DNA from: Brachybacterium subflavum
GTDB taxonomy: Bacteria > Actinomycetota > Actinomycetes > Actinomycetales > Dermabacteraceae
Assembly: GCF_009299795.1 (NCBI RefSeq)
Contig: NZ_VIGP01000003.1
Span: 186,001 to 250,000 of the forward strand
Direction of reading: 5' to 3'
DNA length: 64,000 nucleotides
Positions 15,636 to 24,840 of the stretch are shown one piece after another (positions within the stretch are counted from its first letter, which is position 1; each line of letters starts with the position of its first letter). A model generated the notes under the pieces. The model was not told where the DNA came from and did not search any database. It was given only the letters and a program-made list of their open reading frames with translations. A program made the position numbers and the translations under genes.

Positions 15636-17192
15636 TCAGTACTCGAAGGACAGGGTGGGGGTGTCCAGCTGCTGCGTCTCGGGGTCGCGCCGGGGCAGGG
15701 GTATGCCCTTGAGCGCGGCCTTGCGCATGAGGTGGAACCAGATCACGGCGAGCACCGTGTAGAGCAGGGCGAAGGAGGTCAGCGAGGTGATCACCATCCA
15801 CGCGGGGTTGCCCGACACCCCCTGCATCGTCATCAGGAACACCGTGGGGTCGTCCGGATTGGGGACGACCACCCAGGGCTGTCGGCCCATCTCGGTGAAG
15901 ACCCAGCCGGCGGCGTTCGCGAAGAACGGCATCGGGATCGACAGCACCGCGAACCACTTGAAGACCTGCGAGCCCGAGGTGCGTGCCTTCTCGCCCCGCC
16001 CGCGGGTGATCCACAGCGCCCAGAACGCGAGGACCGCGCTGAACACGGCCAGGCCGATCATCAGGCGGAACGACCAGAAGGTGACGAACAGGTTGGGTCG
16101 GTAGTCGGCCGCGTGCTGCTCGCCGTGCACGTCGGTGACGGTGGTCCCGTAGGTCTCGAGGTCCTTCGCCTGCAGCTCGTCGACGCCCTGGAGGGTCGCG
16201 TCGAAGGTGTGCGTGGCCAGGAACGAGGTCACGTAGGGGACCTGGATGACGTGGGTGACGTCACCGCAGTCCTGATGGAACGCCTGGGGCCCGCCGACGG
16301 TGAGGATCGAGAACGACGCCCCGGTCTCCGTCTCGCAGAGCGCCTCCGCGGAGGCCATCTTCATCGGCTGCTGCTTGAACATGATCTGGCCCTGCTGGTC
16401 GCCCGTGACGAACAGGCCCAGGCCCGCGATGAACAGGGCGATCACGCCGAAGCGGACGGCGGGGCGGAAGATCGTGCGCGCCTGCTGGTCGTGCGCACGT
16501 CCCTCGTCGCTGGTCAGACCCGCGGTGCGGGCGCGGTTGTGGTGGGTGACCATGTGCCACGAGGCGACGCCGGTGACGAAGGCGGCGGCGACCAGCAGGG
16601 CGCCGAAGATGATGTGCGGGAAGGCCACGAGGGTGGTGATGTTCGTGAGGATCGCCCACAGCCCGCCCTTGTCGGGATCGAGCTCCGCGCGGCCCGTCTC
16701 GGGGTTGATCGAGGCTCCCACCGGGTGCTGCATGAAGGAGTTCGCGGCCACGATGAAGTAGGCGGAGGCCATGGTGCCGAAGGAGACGCACCAGATGGTC
16801 AGCAGGTGCACCTTCTCGGGCAGGCGGCCCCAGCCGAAGATCCACAGTCCCAGGAACACCGACTCCATGAAGAAGGCGACGAGGCCCTCGAGGGCCAGCG
16901 GCGCACCGAACACGTCGCCCACGAAACGCGAGTACTCCGACCAGTTCATGCCGAACTGGAACTCCTGGAGGATGCCGGTGGCGATGCCGATGCCGAAGTT
17001 CACGATGAGCATCGAGCCGAAGAACTTCGTCAGGCGAGTCCAGGCGTCCTTGGCGATCGGGCTGCGCGCGCGCATGGAGATCGTCTGCATGACGGCGACC
17101 AGGAAGGACAGGCCGATCGTGAGCGGGACGAAGAGGAAGTGGTAGACGGTCATCGAACCGAACTGCCACCGAGCGATGTCGAGGGCTTCCAT
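15636..17192 (-). CDS. cydA: cytochrome bd oxidase subunit I
   Basis: A 518-residue haem-carrying oxidase subunit. His18 in SMTVYHFLFVPLTIGLS is the haem b595/d-side ligand, WSEYSRFVGDVFGAPLALEG covers the conserved quinol-oxidase helix, and MGRQPWVVVPNPDD follows the Q-loop. It reduces oxygen to water under low oxygen. ATG 17192 is preceded by GGAGGAC at a suitable distance. It heads the operon cydABDC-kinase; a TACGCT -10 and a Rex-like half-site lie about 45-65 bp upstream. Confidence 0.95.
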   Translation of the reverse strand: MEALDIARWQFGSMTVYHFLFVPLTIGLSFLVAVMQTISMRARSPIAKDAWTRLTKFFGSMLIVNFGIGIATGILQEFQFGMNWSEYSRFVGDVFGAPLALEGLVAFFMESVFLGLWIFGWGRLPEKVHLLTIWCVSFGTMASAYFIVAANSFMQHPVGASINPETGRAELDPDKGGLWAILTNITTLVAFPHIIFGALLVAAAFVTGVASWHMVTHHNRARTAGLTSDEGRAHDQQARTIFRPAVRFGVIALFIAGLGLFVTGDQQGQIMFKQQPMKMASAEALCETETGASFSILTVGGPQAFHQDCGDVTHVIQVPYVTSFLATHTFDATLQGVDELQAKDLETYGTTVTDVHGEQHAADYRPNLFVTFWSFRLMIGLAVFSAVLAFWALWITRGRGEKARTSGSQVFKWFAVLSIPMPFFANAAGWVFTEMGRQPWVVVPNPDDPTVFLMTMQGVSGNPAWMVITSLTSFALLYTVLAVIWFHLMRKAALKGIPLPRRDPETQQLDTPTLSFEY

Positions 17193-17235
17193 GGGACCTG
17201 TCCTCCGTGGGGCGAGGGGACGGCGCGGCACGCGA

Positions 17236-17251
17236 GTGCGCCGCGTTCACG
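17236..17251 (-). promoter_or_regulatory. possible Rex operator half-site before cydA
   Basis: The minus strand reads GTGAACGCG followed by a degenerate right half (GCGCAC). The actinobacterial Rex consensus as I know it is TGTGAACGCGTTCACA, so the left nine bases match and the right half does not. The site is just downstream of the cydA -10, where a repressor would block transcription. Confidence 0.3.
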
Positions 17252-17254
17252 CTC

Positions 17255-17260
17255 AGCGTA
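17255..17260 (-). promoter_or_regulatory. -10 candidate (TACGCT) of the cyd operon
   Basis: TACGCT on the minus strand lies about 65 bp before cydA and would give a leader of roughly 55 bases that carries the GGAGG ribosome-binding site. No strong -35 is visible. Confidence 0.4.
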
Positions 17261-17448
17261 GGACCCGGGGGAGCGGCCGCAGAGGGACGATGGTCCTGCC
17301 GCCAGCGGGAATCCTCCGCACCGTCATGCGCCGTCCCGAGCCTGCCCGAGCGCCTCGAGTCCCCTCGCGCGGGCCCCGTCTCCCTCGCGGGCCCCGTCGC
17401 ACGCGTCTCACGGGTGCGCACGTCCCCGGGAGGAGCGCTCGCCTGTGC

Positions 17449-17676
17449 CATACTGCCGGGAGCGCTCTTCCTCCGCGTACCCGGAGGGGGAACCTCCTCG
17501 GGGTCGACCAGCCATGCACCGATACCGCGCGCAGCGCGATCGAGATGCTTCGAGCGGCCGACATCGCAGCGCTCCTGACCTGGAGCCGCGCGCCGGAGAG
17601 GGCGAACGACTTCCGTCCGCATGGACGATGACCGAAGGGCCCGGGGTGCGTCGGTCCCTCTATGAGGAGCAGCCCC
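17449..17676 (+). promoter_or_regulatory. candidate promoter and long 5' leader of rne
   Basis: The 484-bp gap between cydA and rne holds no credible gene. CATACT at 17449-17454 is the best -10 before rne and would give a leader of about 215 bases, flanked by two copies of GGAGCGCTC. Long rne leaders are used for autoregulation by RNase E in other bacteria; that role here is inference. GAGGAGCAG just before ATG 17677 is the ribosome-binding site. The rest of the gap is divergent promoter DNA for cydA. Confidence 0.4.
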
Positions 17677-20600
17677 ATGGCTGAGGACATCAGCACCCCC
17701 GAGACGTCGGCGTCGCAGGAGACGCCCAGCACCACGAGCGGAACGGGGAGGGCGAAGCGTCCGCGCCGCCGCGCCGGATCCCCGGTCGGCGCCCCGCAGC
17801 ATCAGGAGACGGCGCCCGAGGTCGACGCTCCCCAGCGGCACACCACTGTCGCCGCCCAGCAGACGCCCCCGAGCGAGCCGGCCCCCGCAGCGGCCGAGAA
17901 ACCCGCGACCAGGCGTCGGCGCCGTGCCGCTGGTGCTCCCGCCGGCCCGCCCGTCGCACCGGTCGCCCCCGCAGAGCCCGTCGAGGCCGCCGCCGAGCCC
18001 TCCGCGCCCGAGCCCGCCGCGACCGAGACCGTCGCCGAGCCGGCGCCCGAGACGGATCCTGCGGCGGATGCCGCGGAGGAGACTGTCGCCGCCCAGAGCG
18101 CGGAGACCGCCCCCGTGGATTCCGAGGACGACGCCGAGACCGCGGCCGACGCCTCGGCCGAGGCGGAATCCGAGCAGCCCAGCGGTGTCGCCGCGGACCT
18201 GCAGGCTCTCGCCGAGAACCGCCCGCACGAGCCGAAGCGGGCAGTGCGCGAGCAGACCCAGATCGATTTCGCCTCGCTCATCTTCCAGGCGCCCACGCCC
18301 GAGAAGCGCACCACGGTGCCCGAGCAGCGCGCCGGCCACGACGACGAGGACCACCAGTCCGGCAGTGCGGAGCTCTCCTTCGGCACCGCCTCCCGCGGTT
18401 CGCGCCGCCGCCGCGCCACCCGGCCCCAGAGCGAGGCCGTGCTCCCCGAGCAGGAGCAGACGCCCGCCGACGGCGAGGACGCTCCGGAGGTCGAGGAGAC
18501 CGAGGTCAGCGCGGACGAGCAGGCGCAGGAGGAGCAGGGCGGCCGCGGCCGCGGCTCCCGCGGGCGCCGCTCCTCGAGCCGTCGCCGCCGCGGCTCCTCC
18601 CGGGGCGAGTCCTCCGAGGACGAGTCGGGCGAGGAGAACGGTCAGGACGCAGGCGAGGACCGCCGCCGGCGCGACGGCGCCCAGGACGATGCCGACGCGG
18701 ATGCGAGCGGCGCGGACGAGGAGAACGAGGGCACCGGCGAGGAGGAGGACGGCCAGTCCTCCGGCTCCTCCCGTCGACGTCGTCGCCGGGGCGGTCGCGG
18801 TCGCCGCGGTCGCGGTCGCGGCGAGGACTCCGCCGATCGCGAGGACGAGGACTCGCGCGAGGACGAGGAGCGTTCGGAGGACTCCTCCGACGACGCCTCC
18901 GAGCGCGCGAAGAAGGACGGCAAGAAGTCCTCGGCGGACGGCTCCGAGGACCGCGACTCCCAGGACGGCGAGGACCAGGGCAAGGACGAGGACGGCTCCT
19001 CGGGCGGCTCGAGCTCGCGCCGCCGTCGTCGGCGCCGCCGCTCCGGCTCGTCCTCGAACTCGGAGAACGGCCCGTCGGCCGATGATCCGCCGAACACCGT
19101 CGTCAAGGTCCGCGAGGCCCGTGACGAGGTCAAGGCCGTCAAGGGCTCGACCCGCCTGGAGGCCAAGAAGCAGCGCCGCCGCGAGGGGCGCGACCAAGGC
19201 CGCCGCCGCAACGTGATCACCGAGGCCGAGTTCCTCGCGCGCCGTGAGTCCGTCAAGCGGTCCATGGTGGTGCGCGAGCGCAAGGGCAGCACCCAGATCG
19301 CGGTGCTCGAGGACGACATCCTCGTCGAGCACTACGTGGCCCAGAAGTCGCACACCTCGATGGTCGGCAACGTGTACCTGGGCAAGGTCCAGAACGTGCT
19401 GCCCTCCATGGAGGCCGCCTTCGTCGACATCGGCAAGGGCCGCAACGCCGTGCTGTATGCGGGCGAGGTGAACTGGGACGCGGCCGGCCTCGAGGGCCAG
19501 CCCCGCCGCATCGAGCTCGCGCTCTCCAGCGGGGACCCGGTGCTGGTGCAGGTCACCAAGGACCCGATCGGCCACAAGGGTGCGCGGCTGACCAGCCAGA
19601 TCTCCCTTCCCGGCCGCTACGTGGTCTTCGTGCCGGGCGGCTCGATGACCGGGATCTCCCGCAAGCTGCCCGACGCCGAGCGCTCGCGGCTGAAGAAGAT
19701 CATGAAACAGGTCATCCCCGAGGACGCGGGCGTCATCGTGCGCACGGCCTCCGAGGGCGCGAGCGAGGAGGAGCTCACCCGCGACGTCGAGCGCCTGCGC
19801 AAGCAGTGGGACCGGATCCAGAAGGCGCAGAAGTCGAAGTCCGCTCCCGCCTCCCTCTCGCAGGAGCCCGACCTCGCCATCAAGGTCGTCCGCGACGTCT
19901 TCAACGAGGACTTCACCTCGCTGATCGTCGAGGGCGAGGGCGTCCACTCGGACGTGCACGAGTACGTCTCCGACGTCGCCCCCGACCTGCTCGAGCGCGT
20001 GACCAAGCACGTGGGCGAGAAGGACGTCTTCGCCAAGCACCGCATCGACGAGCAGCTGCTGAAGGCCATGGACCGCAAGGTCTACCTGCCCTCGGGCGGC
20101 TCCCTGGTCATCGACCGCACCGAGGCGATGACCGTGATCGACGTGAACACCGGCAAGTTCACCGGCGCCGGCGGCTCCCTCGAGGAGACCGTCACCAAGA
20201 ACAACATCGAGGCCGCCGAGGAGATCGTCCGCCAGCTGCGCCTGCGCGACATCGGCGGGATCATCGTCATCGACTTCATCGACATGGTCCTCGAGGCCAA
20301 CCGCGACCTCGTGCTGCGCCGCCTCGTGGAGTGCCTGGGCCGGGACCGCACCAAGCACCAGGTCGCCGAGGTCACCTCGCTGGGCCTCGTGCAGATGACC
20401 CGCAAGCGCGTGGGCGCGGGCCTCGTCGAGACCTTCTCGACGACCTGCGAGGCCTGCGCGGGCCGCGGCATGATCGTCGACCTCGACGGCGTGGACACCG
20501 GCCATCAGCACCACGGCAGCCAGGGTTCCCAGGACGACGACTCCTCGAAGGGCGGCCGCCGCCGCAAGGGCAAGTCCAAGGGCGGCAGCGGGAGCAGCGG

Positions 20601-20988
20601 GAACGGGAACGGCAGCAACGGCGGCGGGAACAGCGGGAACGGGAGCAGCGGCAACGGCTCCGACGGCGGGAACGGCGGCCCGGGCCGCGGATCCCGGAGC
20701 GCCCAGGAGGCCGTCGAGGAGCTCACCGCCTCCACCGACGTGCACCGCCTCGAGTCGGACAGCGCCTCGCGCGCCCTCGCCCGCGCGACCATCGCCTCGA
20801 TCGCGGCGGCCACGGGCGCCAAGGAGGAGCACCCCGAGGTCGTCGTCGACGGCGAGGCCGTGACGGTGGAGGCCGAGGCCCCGCAGGCCGACAGTGACAC
20901 GCCGCAGCAGGCGACCGAGGTCACCCCCGATGCCGCGGACGGGCCCGCGAGCGCCGAGGCGCGCGACGACAGCGCCGCCGACGCGTGA
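17677..20988 (+). CDS. rne: ribonuclease E/G family endoribonuclease
   Basis: A 1103-residue RNase E. Residues 1 to about 510 are low-complexity, rich in Glu, Asp, Ser and Arg with Arg blocks such as [18 protein letters not shown], and probably disordered RNA- or protein-binding sequence. The catalytic part follows: an S1 domain (VGNVYLGKVQNVLPSMEAAF), the DNase I-like domain with catalytic Asp in DRTEAMTVIDVNTG and IIVIDFIDM, and the zinc-link TCEACAGRG near residue 923. A Gly/Ser/Asn-rich linker and acidic tail end the protein. It directs mRNA decay and rRNA/tRNA processing. Placing the scaffold N-terminally is the actinobacterial arrangement. Start set by GAGGAG. Confidence 0.93.
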   Translation: MAEDISTPETSASQETPSTTSGTGRAKRPRRRAGSPVGAPQHQETAPEVDAPQRHTTVAAQQTPPSEPAPAAAEKPATRRRRRAAGAPAGPPVAPVAPAEPVEAAAEPSAPEPAATETVAEPAPETDPAADAAEETVAAQSAETAPVDSEDDAETAADASAEAESEQPSGVAADLQALAENRPHEPKRAVREQTQIDFASLIFQAPTPEKRTTVPEQRAGHDDEDHQSGSAELSFGTASRGSRRRRATRPQSEAVLPEQEQTPADGEDAPEVEETEVSADEQAQEEQGGRGRGSRGRRSSSRRRRGSSRGESSEDESGEENGQDAGEDRRRRDGAQDDADADASGADEENEGTGEEEDGQSSGSSRRRRRRGGRGRRGRGRGEDSADREDEDSREDEERSEDSSDDASERAKKDGKKSSADGSEDRDSQDGEDQGKDEDGSSGGSSSRRRRRRRRSGSSSNSENGPSADDPPNTVVKVREARDEVKAVKGSTRLEAKKQRRREGRDQGRRRNVITEAEFLARRESVKRSMVVRERKGSTQIAVLEDDILVEHYVAQKSHTSMVGNVYLGKVQNVLPSMEAAFVDIGKGRNAVLYAGEVNWDAAGLEGQPRRIELALSSGDPVLVQVTKDPIGHKGARLTSQISLPGRYVVFVPGGSMTGISRKLPDAERSRLKKIMKQVIPEDAGVIVRTASEGASEEELTRDVERLRKQWDRIQKAQKSKSAPASLSQEPDLAIKVVRDVFNEDFTSLIVEGEGVHSDVHEYVSDVAPDLLERVTKHVGEKDVFAKHRIDEQLLKAMDRKVYLPSGGSLVIDRTEAMTVIDVNTGKFTGAGGSLEETVTKNNIEAAEEIVRQLRLRDIGGIIVIDFIDMVLEANRDLVLRRLVECLGRDRTKHQVAEVTSLGLVQMTRKRVGAGLVETFSTTCEACAGRGMIVDLDGVDTGHQHHGSQGSQDDDSSKGGRRRKGKSKGGSGSSGNGNGSNGGGNSGNGSSGNGSDGGNGGPGRGSRSAQEAVEELTASTDVHRLESDSASRALARATIASIAAATGAKEEHPEVVVDGEAVTVEAEAPQADSDTPQQATEVTPDAADGPASAEARDDSAADA

Positions 20989-21041
20989 TGAGTTCCACAG
21001 GCCCTCAGCGATGAAATCGCAGGTCGGACCGGTCATGAGCC

Positions 21042-21070
21042 TTGACCGGTCCGGCCGGGCCTCGTAGGCT
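21042..21070 (+). promoter_or_regulatory. sigma-A-type promoter of rplU-rpmA (TTGACC-17-TAGGCT)
   Basis: TTGACC at 21042-21047 and TAGGCT at 21065-21070 are separated by exactly 17 bp, the best-formed promoter in the window. The start would be near 21077, giving a leader of about 170 bases. Confidence 0.75.
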
Positions 21071-21076
21071 GTCCCT

Positions 21077-21246
21077 CGGCGCAGAACGCGTCGATCGTCG
21101 TTCCCGGCCGCTCGGTCGGCGGAGCTGCGACCCTCGCGGGTCGCGCACCCGGCCCGGACGTCACCCGCCCAGCTCTCCGCCCCGGAGCGCCGGAGGCGGT
21201 GCGGCGGGAGACGACGACCCAGTACGAACCAAGATGGAGCAGTGAC
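21077..21246 (+). promoter_or_regulatory. structured 5' leader of rplU
   Basis: The leader holds a perfect stem GCGACCC-tcgc-GGGTCGC at 21126-21143, flanked by outer arms GGCGGAGCT and AGCTCTCCGCC that can pair around it. A structured leader before L21 would allow feedback by a ribosomal protein. I do not claim a match to a described L21 leader. Confidence 0.35.
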
Positions 21247-21555
21247 GTGGTGTACGCAATCGTCCGCGCAGGCGGTCGTCAGGAGAAGGTGTCGGTCGGC
21301 GACACCATCGTGATCAACCGCGTCGCCGGCGAGCCGGGCCAGAGCGTCGACTTCACGCCCGTGCTGCTCGTCGACGGCGACTCGGTGACCTCGGCCAAGG
21401 GCGACCTCGACAAGGTCACCGTCTCGGCGGAGAAGGTCGAGGACCTCCGCGGTCCGAAGATCCGCATCCTCAAGTACAAGAACAAGACGGGCTACAAGAA
21501 GCGCCAGGGCCACCGCCAGGAGCTGACCCGTCTGAAGATCACGGGCATCGCCTGA
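21247..21555 (+). CDS. rplU: 50S ribosomal protein L21
   Basis: A 102-residue L21 (bL21) with [20 protein letters not shown] at the start and the C-terminal [19 protein letters not shown] signature. It binds 23S rRNA in the large subunit. GTG 21247 is chosen because family members begin with Met-Val-Tyr-Ala and a GGAG element lies upstream. It is followed by rpmA after 39 bp and driven by the promoter at 21042. Confidence 0.97.
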   Translation: MVYAIVRAGGRQEKVSVGDTIVINRVAGEPGQSVDFTPVLLVDGDSVTSAKGDLDKVTVSAEKVEDLRGPKIRILKYKNKTGYKKRQGHRQELTRLKITGIA

Positions 21556-21594
21556 GCGTCGCCCTTCCAGGCTGAACGAGAGAAGGTTCTTCCC

Positions 21595-21849
21595 ATGGCA
21601 CACAAGAAGGGCGCGAGCTCCTCGAAGAACGGCCGCGACTCGAACGCGCAGCGCCTCGGCGTCAAGCGCTTCGGCGGCCAGCAGGTCGGCGCGGGCGAGA
21701 TCATCCTGCGCCAGCGCGGCACCCACATCCACCCCGGTGCGGGCGTGGGCCGCGGCAACGACGACACGCTGTTCGCGCTCAGCGCGGGCACCGTGGAGTT
21801 CGGCCGCAAGCGCGACCGCAACGTCGTCAACGTGATCGCCGGCGCCTGA
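21595..21849 (+). CDS. rpmA: 50S ribosomal protein L27
   Basis: An 84-residue L27 (bL27) beginning [20 protein letters not shown], with the conserved [20 protein letters not shown]. The N-terminal tail reaches the peptidyl-transferase centre. There is no cleavable N-terminal extension of the Firmicutes type. AGAGAAGG precedes the start. Transcription is ended by the strong hairpin at 21899. Confidence 0.98.
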   Translation: MAHKKGASSSKNGRDSNAQRLGVKRFGGQQVGAGEIILRQRGTHIHPGAGVGRGNDDTLFALSAGTVEFGRKRDRNVVNVIAGA

Positions 21850-21898
21850 GACCTCGGTCCCGGCGCGGCGCGCTCAGCGCGACGCAGCACATACCCTC

Positions 21899-21938
21899 GT
21901 GAAGGGGCGGAGCACCTGCTCCGCCCCTTCACGCTTTT
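21899..21938 (+). terminator. Rho-independent terminator after rpmA
   Basis: GTGAAGGGGCGGAGC and its exact complement form a 15-bp stem around an ACCT tetraloop, followed by GCTTTT. It is the only hairpin here with a clear T-run. obgE begins 38 bp later, so read-through could be metered by this structure. Confidence 0.9.
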
Positions 21939-21975
21939 CCCCGCAGCACCATCCCGCCGTCCGCAGGAGAGACCC

Positions 21976-23508
21976 ATGGCCACCTTCGTCGATCGCGTCG
22001 TCCTGCACGTCACCGGCGGTGACGGCGGGCACGGCTCCGCCTCCATCCGCCGCGAGAAGTTCAAGCCGCTCGCCGGGCCCGACGGGGCCAACGGCGGCCG
22101 CGGCGGCGACGTGGTCCTCGAGGTCGACCCGTCGACGACGACGCTGCTGAGCTACCACCACAAGCCCCACCAGCGCGCGAGCTCGGGCGACTTCGGCAAG
22201 GGCGACATGCGCCACGGCTCCCGCGGCGAGGACCTGATCCTCCCCGTGCCCGACGGCACCGTCGTCGCCGACAAGGACGGGAACGTGCTCGTCGACATGG
22301 TCGGCACCGGCACCCGCTTCGTCGCCGCCCGCGGAGGGCAGGGCGGCCTGGGCAACGCGGCGCTCGCCTCGCCGAAGCGCAAGGCGCCCGGCTTCGCCCT
22401 CCTCGGCGAGCCCGGTCAGGAGCGGAGCCTGGTCCTCGAGCTCAAGAGCGTCGCGGACGTCGCCCTCGTGGGCTACCCCAGCGCCGGCAAGAGCTCCCTG
22501 ATCGCCGCGATGAGCGCCGCACGGCCCAAGATCGCCGACTACCCCTTCACGACCCTGGTGCCGAACCTGGGCGTCGTCGAGGCGGGGGAGCACCGCTTCA
22601 CCGTCGCCGACGTGCCCGGGCTGATCCCGGGCGCGAGCAGCGGCAAGGGCCTCGGGCTGGACTTCCTGCGCCACATCGAGCGCTGCCACGTGATCGTCCA
22701 CGTGCTCGACGCCGCGGCGCTCGAGTCCGACCGCGACCCCGTCAAGGACCTCGAGACCATCGAGGGCGAGCTCGCCGCCTACGCGGGCCGCCTCGACGAG
22801 GAGGCCGAGGACCGCACTCCGCTCATGGAGCGCCCCACCGTGGTCGTCCTGAACAAGACCGACGTGCCCGACGGCGCCGACATGGCCGACCTCGTGCGCG
22901 ACCGCCTCGCCGAGCGCGGCGTGCCCGTGTTCGAGGTCAGCGCCGTCTCCCGCAGCGGACTGCGAGAGCTCGGCTTCGCCCTCGCCGAGCTCGTCGAGCA
23001 GGCCCGCGCCCGGCTTCCCGAGCCGGAGGCCGCACCCATCGTCCTCACCCCGCGCGCCGTCGGCGCCAAGGAGTTCGAGGTCGTCACCGAGCAGTACGAC
23101 GGCGACAAGGCGTACCGGGTCGTCGGCGACAAGCCCGAGCGCTGGGTGCGTCAGACCGACTTCTCCAACGACGAGGCCGTCGGCTACCTCGCGGACCGCC
23201 TCGCCACCCTCGGCGTCGAGGACCAGCTCTACAAGGTCGGCGCCGTCGCCGGCAGCACCGTGGTCATCGGCCCTGGACAGGATGCCGTGGTCTTCGACTG
23301 GGAGCCCACAATGGTGGGCGGGGCCGAGATGCTCGGCCGCCGCGGCACGGACCGACGTGTCGAGGACAACCACCGACCGACTCGCGACGAGAAGCGCGAG
23401 GACCAGAAGGCCCGCGTCGCCGCCCGCATGGATCGCTTGGCAGCGATGGAGGAGGAGCGCCGCGCCGGGCACTGGGCCGATCCCGCGATCGACGACCAGG
23501 AGGACTGA
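21976..23508 (+). CDS. obgE: GTPase ObgE/CgtA
   Basis: A 510-residue Obg-type GTPase involved in late 50S assembly and stress control. The glycine-rich Obg domain covers residues 1-160, and the G domain starts with P-loop [10 protein letters not shown] near residue 169, followed by [10 protein letters not shown] (G3) and NKTD (G4). The actinobacterial C-terminal OCT domain contains [22 protein letters not shown] basic tail ends the protein. AGGAGAG precedes ATG 21976. proB follows two bases after the stop. Confidence 0.96.
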   Translation: MATFVDRVVLHVTGGDGGHGSASIRREKFKPLAGPDGANGGRGGDVVLEVDPSTTTLLSYHHKPHQRASSGDFGKGDMRHGSRGEDLILPVPDGTVVADKDGNVLVDMVGTGTRFVAARGGQGGLGNAALASPKRKAPGFALLGEPGQERSLVLELKSVADVALVGYPSAGKSSLIAAMSAARPKIADYPFTTLVPNLGVVEAGEHRFTVADVPGLIPGASSGKGLGLDFLRHIERCHVIVHVLDAAALESDRDPVKDLETIEGELAAYAGRLDEEAEDRTPLMERPTVVVLNKTDVPDGADMADLVRDRLAERGVPVFEVSAVSRSGLRELGFALAELVEQARARLPEPEAAPIVLTPRAVGAKEFEVVTEQYDGDKAYRVVGDKPERWVRQTDFSNDEAVGYLADRLATLGVEDQLYKVGAVAGSTVVIGPGQDAVVFDWEPTMVGGAEMLGRRGTDRRVEDNHRPTRDEKREDQKARVAARMDRLAAMEEERRAGHWADPAIDDQED

Positions 23509-23510
23509 CC

Positions 23511-24698
23511 ATGGCCACCGTGACCGACGAACCGCATCAGCCGGCGCGACTGCAGGCGCGCACCGACATCCCCGGACCCCGTCGGGCGGTGGTGAAGATC
23601 GGCTCCTCGAGCCTCACCCGCGACGACGGGCACCTCGACGAGACCGGGCTGCGGATCATCGCCGACCGGATCGCCGGACTGCTCGAGGACGGCTGGGACG
23701 TCGTCATCATCTCCTCGGGCGCGATCGCCGCGTCGCTGCGCCCCCTGAACCTCGGCGCGCGGCCGACCGACGTGCCCTCCCAGCAGGCCGCCGCGAGCGT
23801 CGGCCAGGCGCTGCTGGCCACGGCCTGGTCCGCGGCCTTCGGCGCACACGGCCGGATCACCGGGCAGGTGCTGCTCACCGAGGCCGACGTCATCCGGCGC
23901 GAGACCTACGGCAGCGTCCGCACCGCCCTCGAGGCGATGCTGGGTCTCGGCATCATCCCGATCATCAACGAGAACGACACCACCGCCACCCACGAGATCC
24001 GCTTCGGGGACAATGACCGCCTCGCCGCGCTCGTCTCCCAGCTGCTGGGCGCTGACCTGCTGGTGCTTCTCACCGACGTCGACGGGCTCTACACGAAGAA
24101 CCCGGCCGAGCCGGATGCCGAGCGCCTCAGCGTGGTCGAGGACTTCGCGGCGCTGACCGACGTGAAGGTCGGCTCGGTGGGCTCCTCCGTCGGGACCGGA
24201 GGCATGGTCACCAAGCTCGACGCCGCCCACCATGCCGCGAGCACCGGCACCGCGACCCTGCTGACCGCCGCCGAGAACTTCGGGCGCGGCGTCTCGGGCG
24301 AGGACGTGGGCACGTTCTTCCCCGCCCAGCAGGGCCGTCGCCGCTCCCGCCTGGTGTGGCTGCGGTACGCGACCCGCGGTGCGGGGACCCTCGTCGTCGA
24401 CAAGGGTGCGGCCGATGCGCTGCGCTCCCGCCGCCGCTCCCTGCTCGCCGTGGGCATCGCCGAGGTCGACGGCGCGTTCCCTGCGGGCGTGCCGGTGGAC
24501 ATCGCAGCGCCCGACGGCGAGGTGATCGCCCGCGGACTGGTCGCCTACTCGAGCGAGGACCTGCGCGCGATGGCGGGGCTGACCACCAAGGAGCTGCGCG
24601 CTCGCATGGGCGACCGCTACGGCCGCTCCGTGGTGCACCGCGACGACATGGTCCTGATCACCTCTCCCGTCGCAGAGGCCACCGGCTCCGCCGAGTGA
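23511..24698 (+). CDS. proB: glutamate 5-kinase
   Basis: A 395-residue enzyme that phosphorylates glutamate in the first step of proline synthesis. The amino-acid kinase domain begins RRAVVKIGSSSLTRDDG and holds IISSGAIAASLRPL and the NENDTT loop. A C-terminal PUA domain occupies about residues 290-390. The start codon follows obgE after only two bases, so the two are co-translated. proA lies 2 kb further on, separated by the palindrome region and two minus-strand genes, so the pathway is split. Confidence 0.96.
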   Translation: MATVTDEPHQPARLQARTDIPGPRRAVVKIGSSSLTRDDGHLDETGLRIIADRIAGLLEDGWDVVIISSGAIAASLRPLNLGARPTDVPSQQAAASVGQALLATAWSAAFGAHGRITGQVLLTEADVIRRETYGSVRTALEAMLGLGIIPIINENDTTATHEIRFGDNDRLAALVSQLLGADLLVLLTDVDGLYTKNPAEPDAERLSVVEDFAALTDVKVGSVGSSVGTGGMVTKLDAAHHAASTGTATLLTAAENFGRGVSGEDVGTFFPAQQGRRRSRLVWLRYATRGAGTLVVDKGAADALRSRRRSLLAVGIAEVDGAFPAGVPVDIAAPDGEVIARGLVAYSSEDLRAMAGLTTKELRARMGDRYGRSVVHRDDMVLITSPVAEATGSAE

Positions 24699-24840
24699 GC
24701 GGGGCCGACGGACGTCGGCCCCTGCGGTTCGCGGGCGAGGAGTCGGCGCCATCCGCCATGGCGTCCGCCCTGCCGTGCGGATTTCTGCCGTACCGGCGCA
24801 GATGTCCCCGCCCCTCGGATAAGCCCGTCCATGCGGTCAC

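Noticed and set aside
16261..21732. Very long minus-strand open frame (over 1800 codons) running antisense to rne, rplU, rpmA and into cydA
   Set aside because: It is a GC-rich shadow: Arg/Gly/Leu/Val-skewed composition without motifs, and it lies opposite genes with clear homology on the plus strand.
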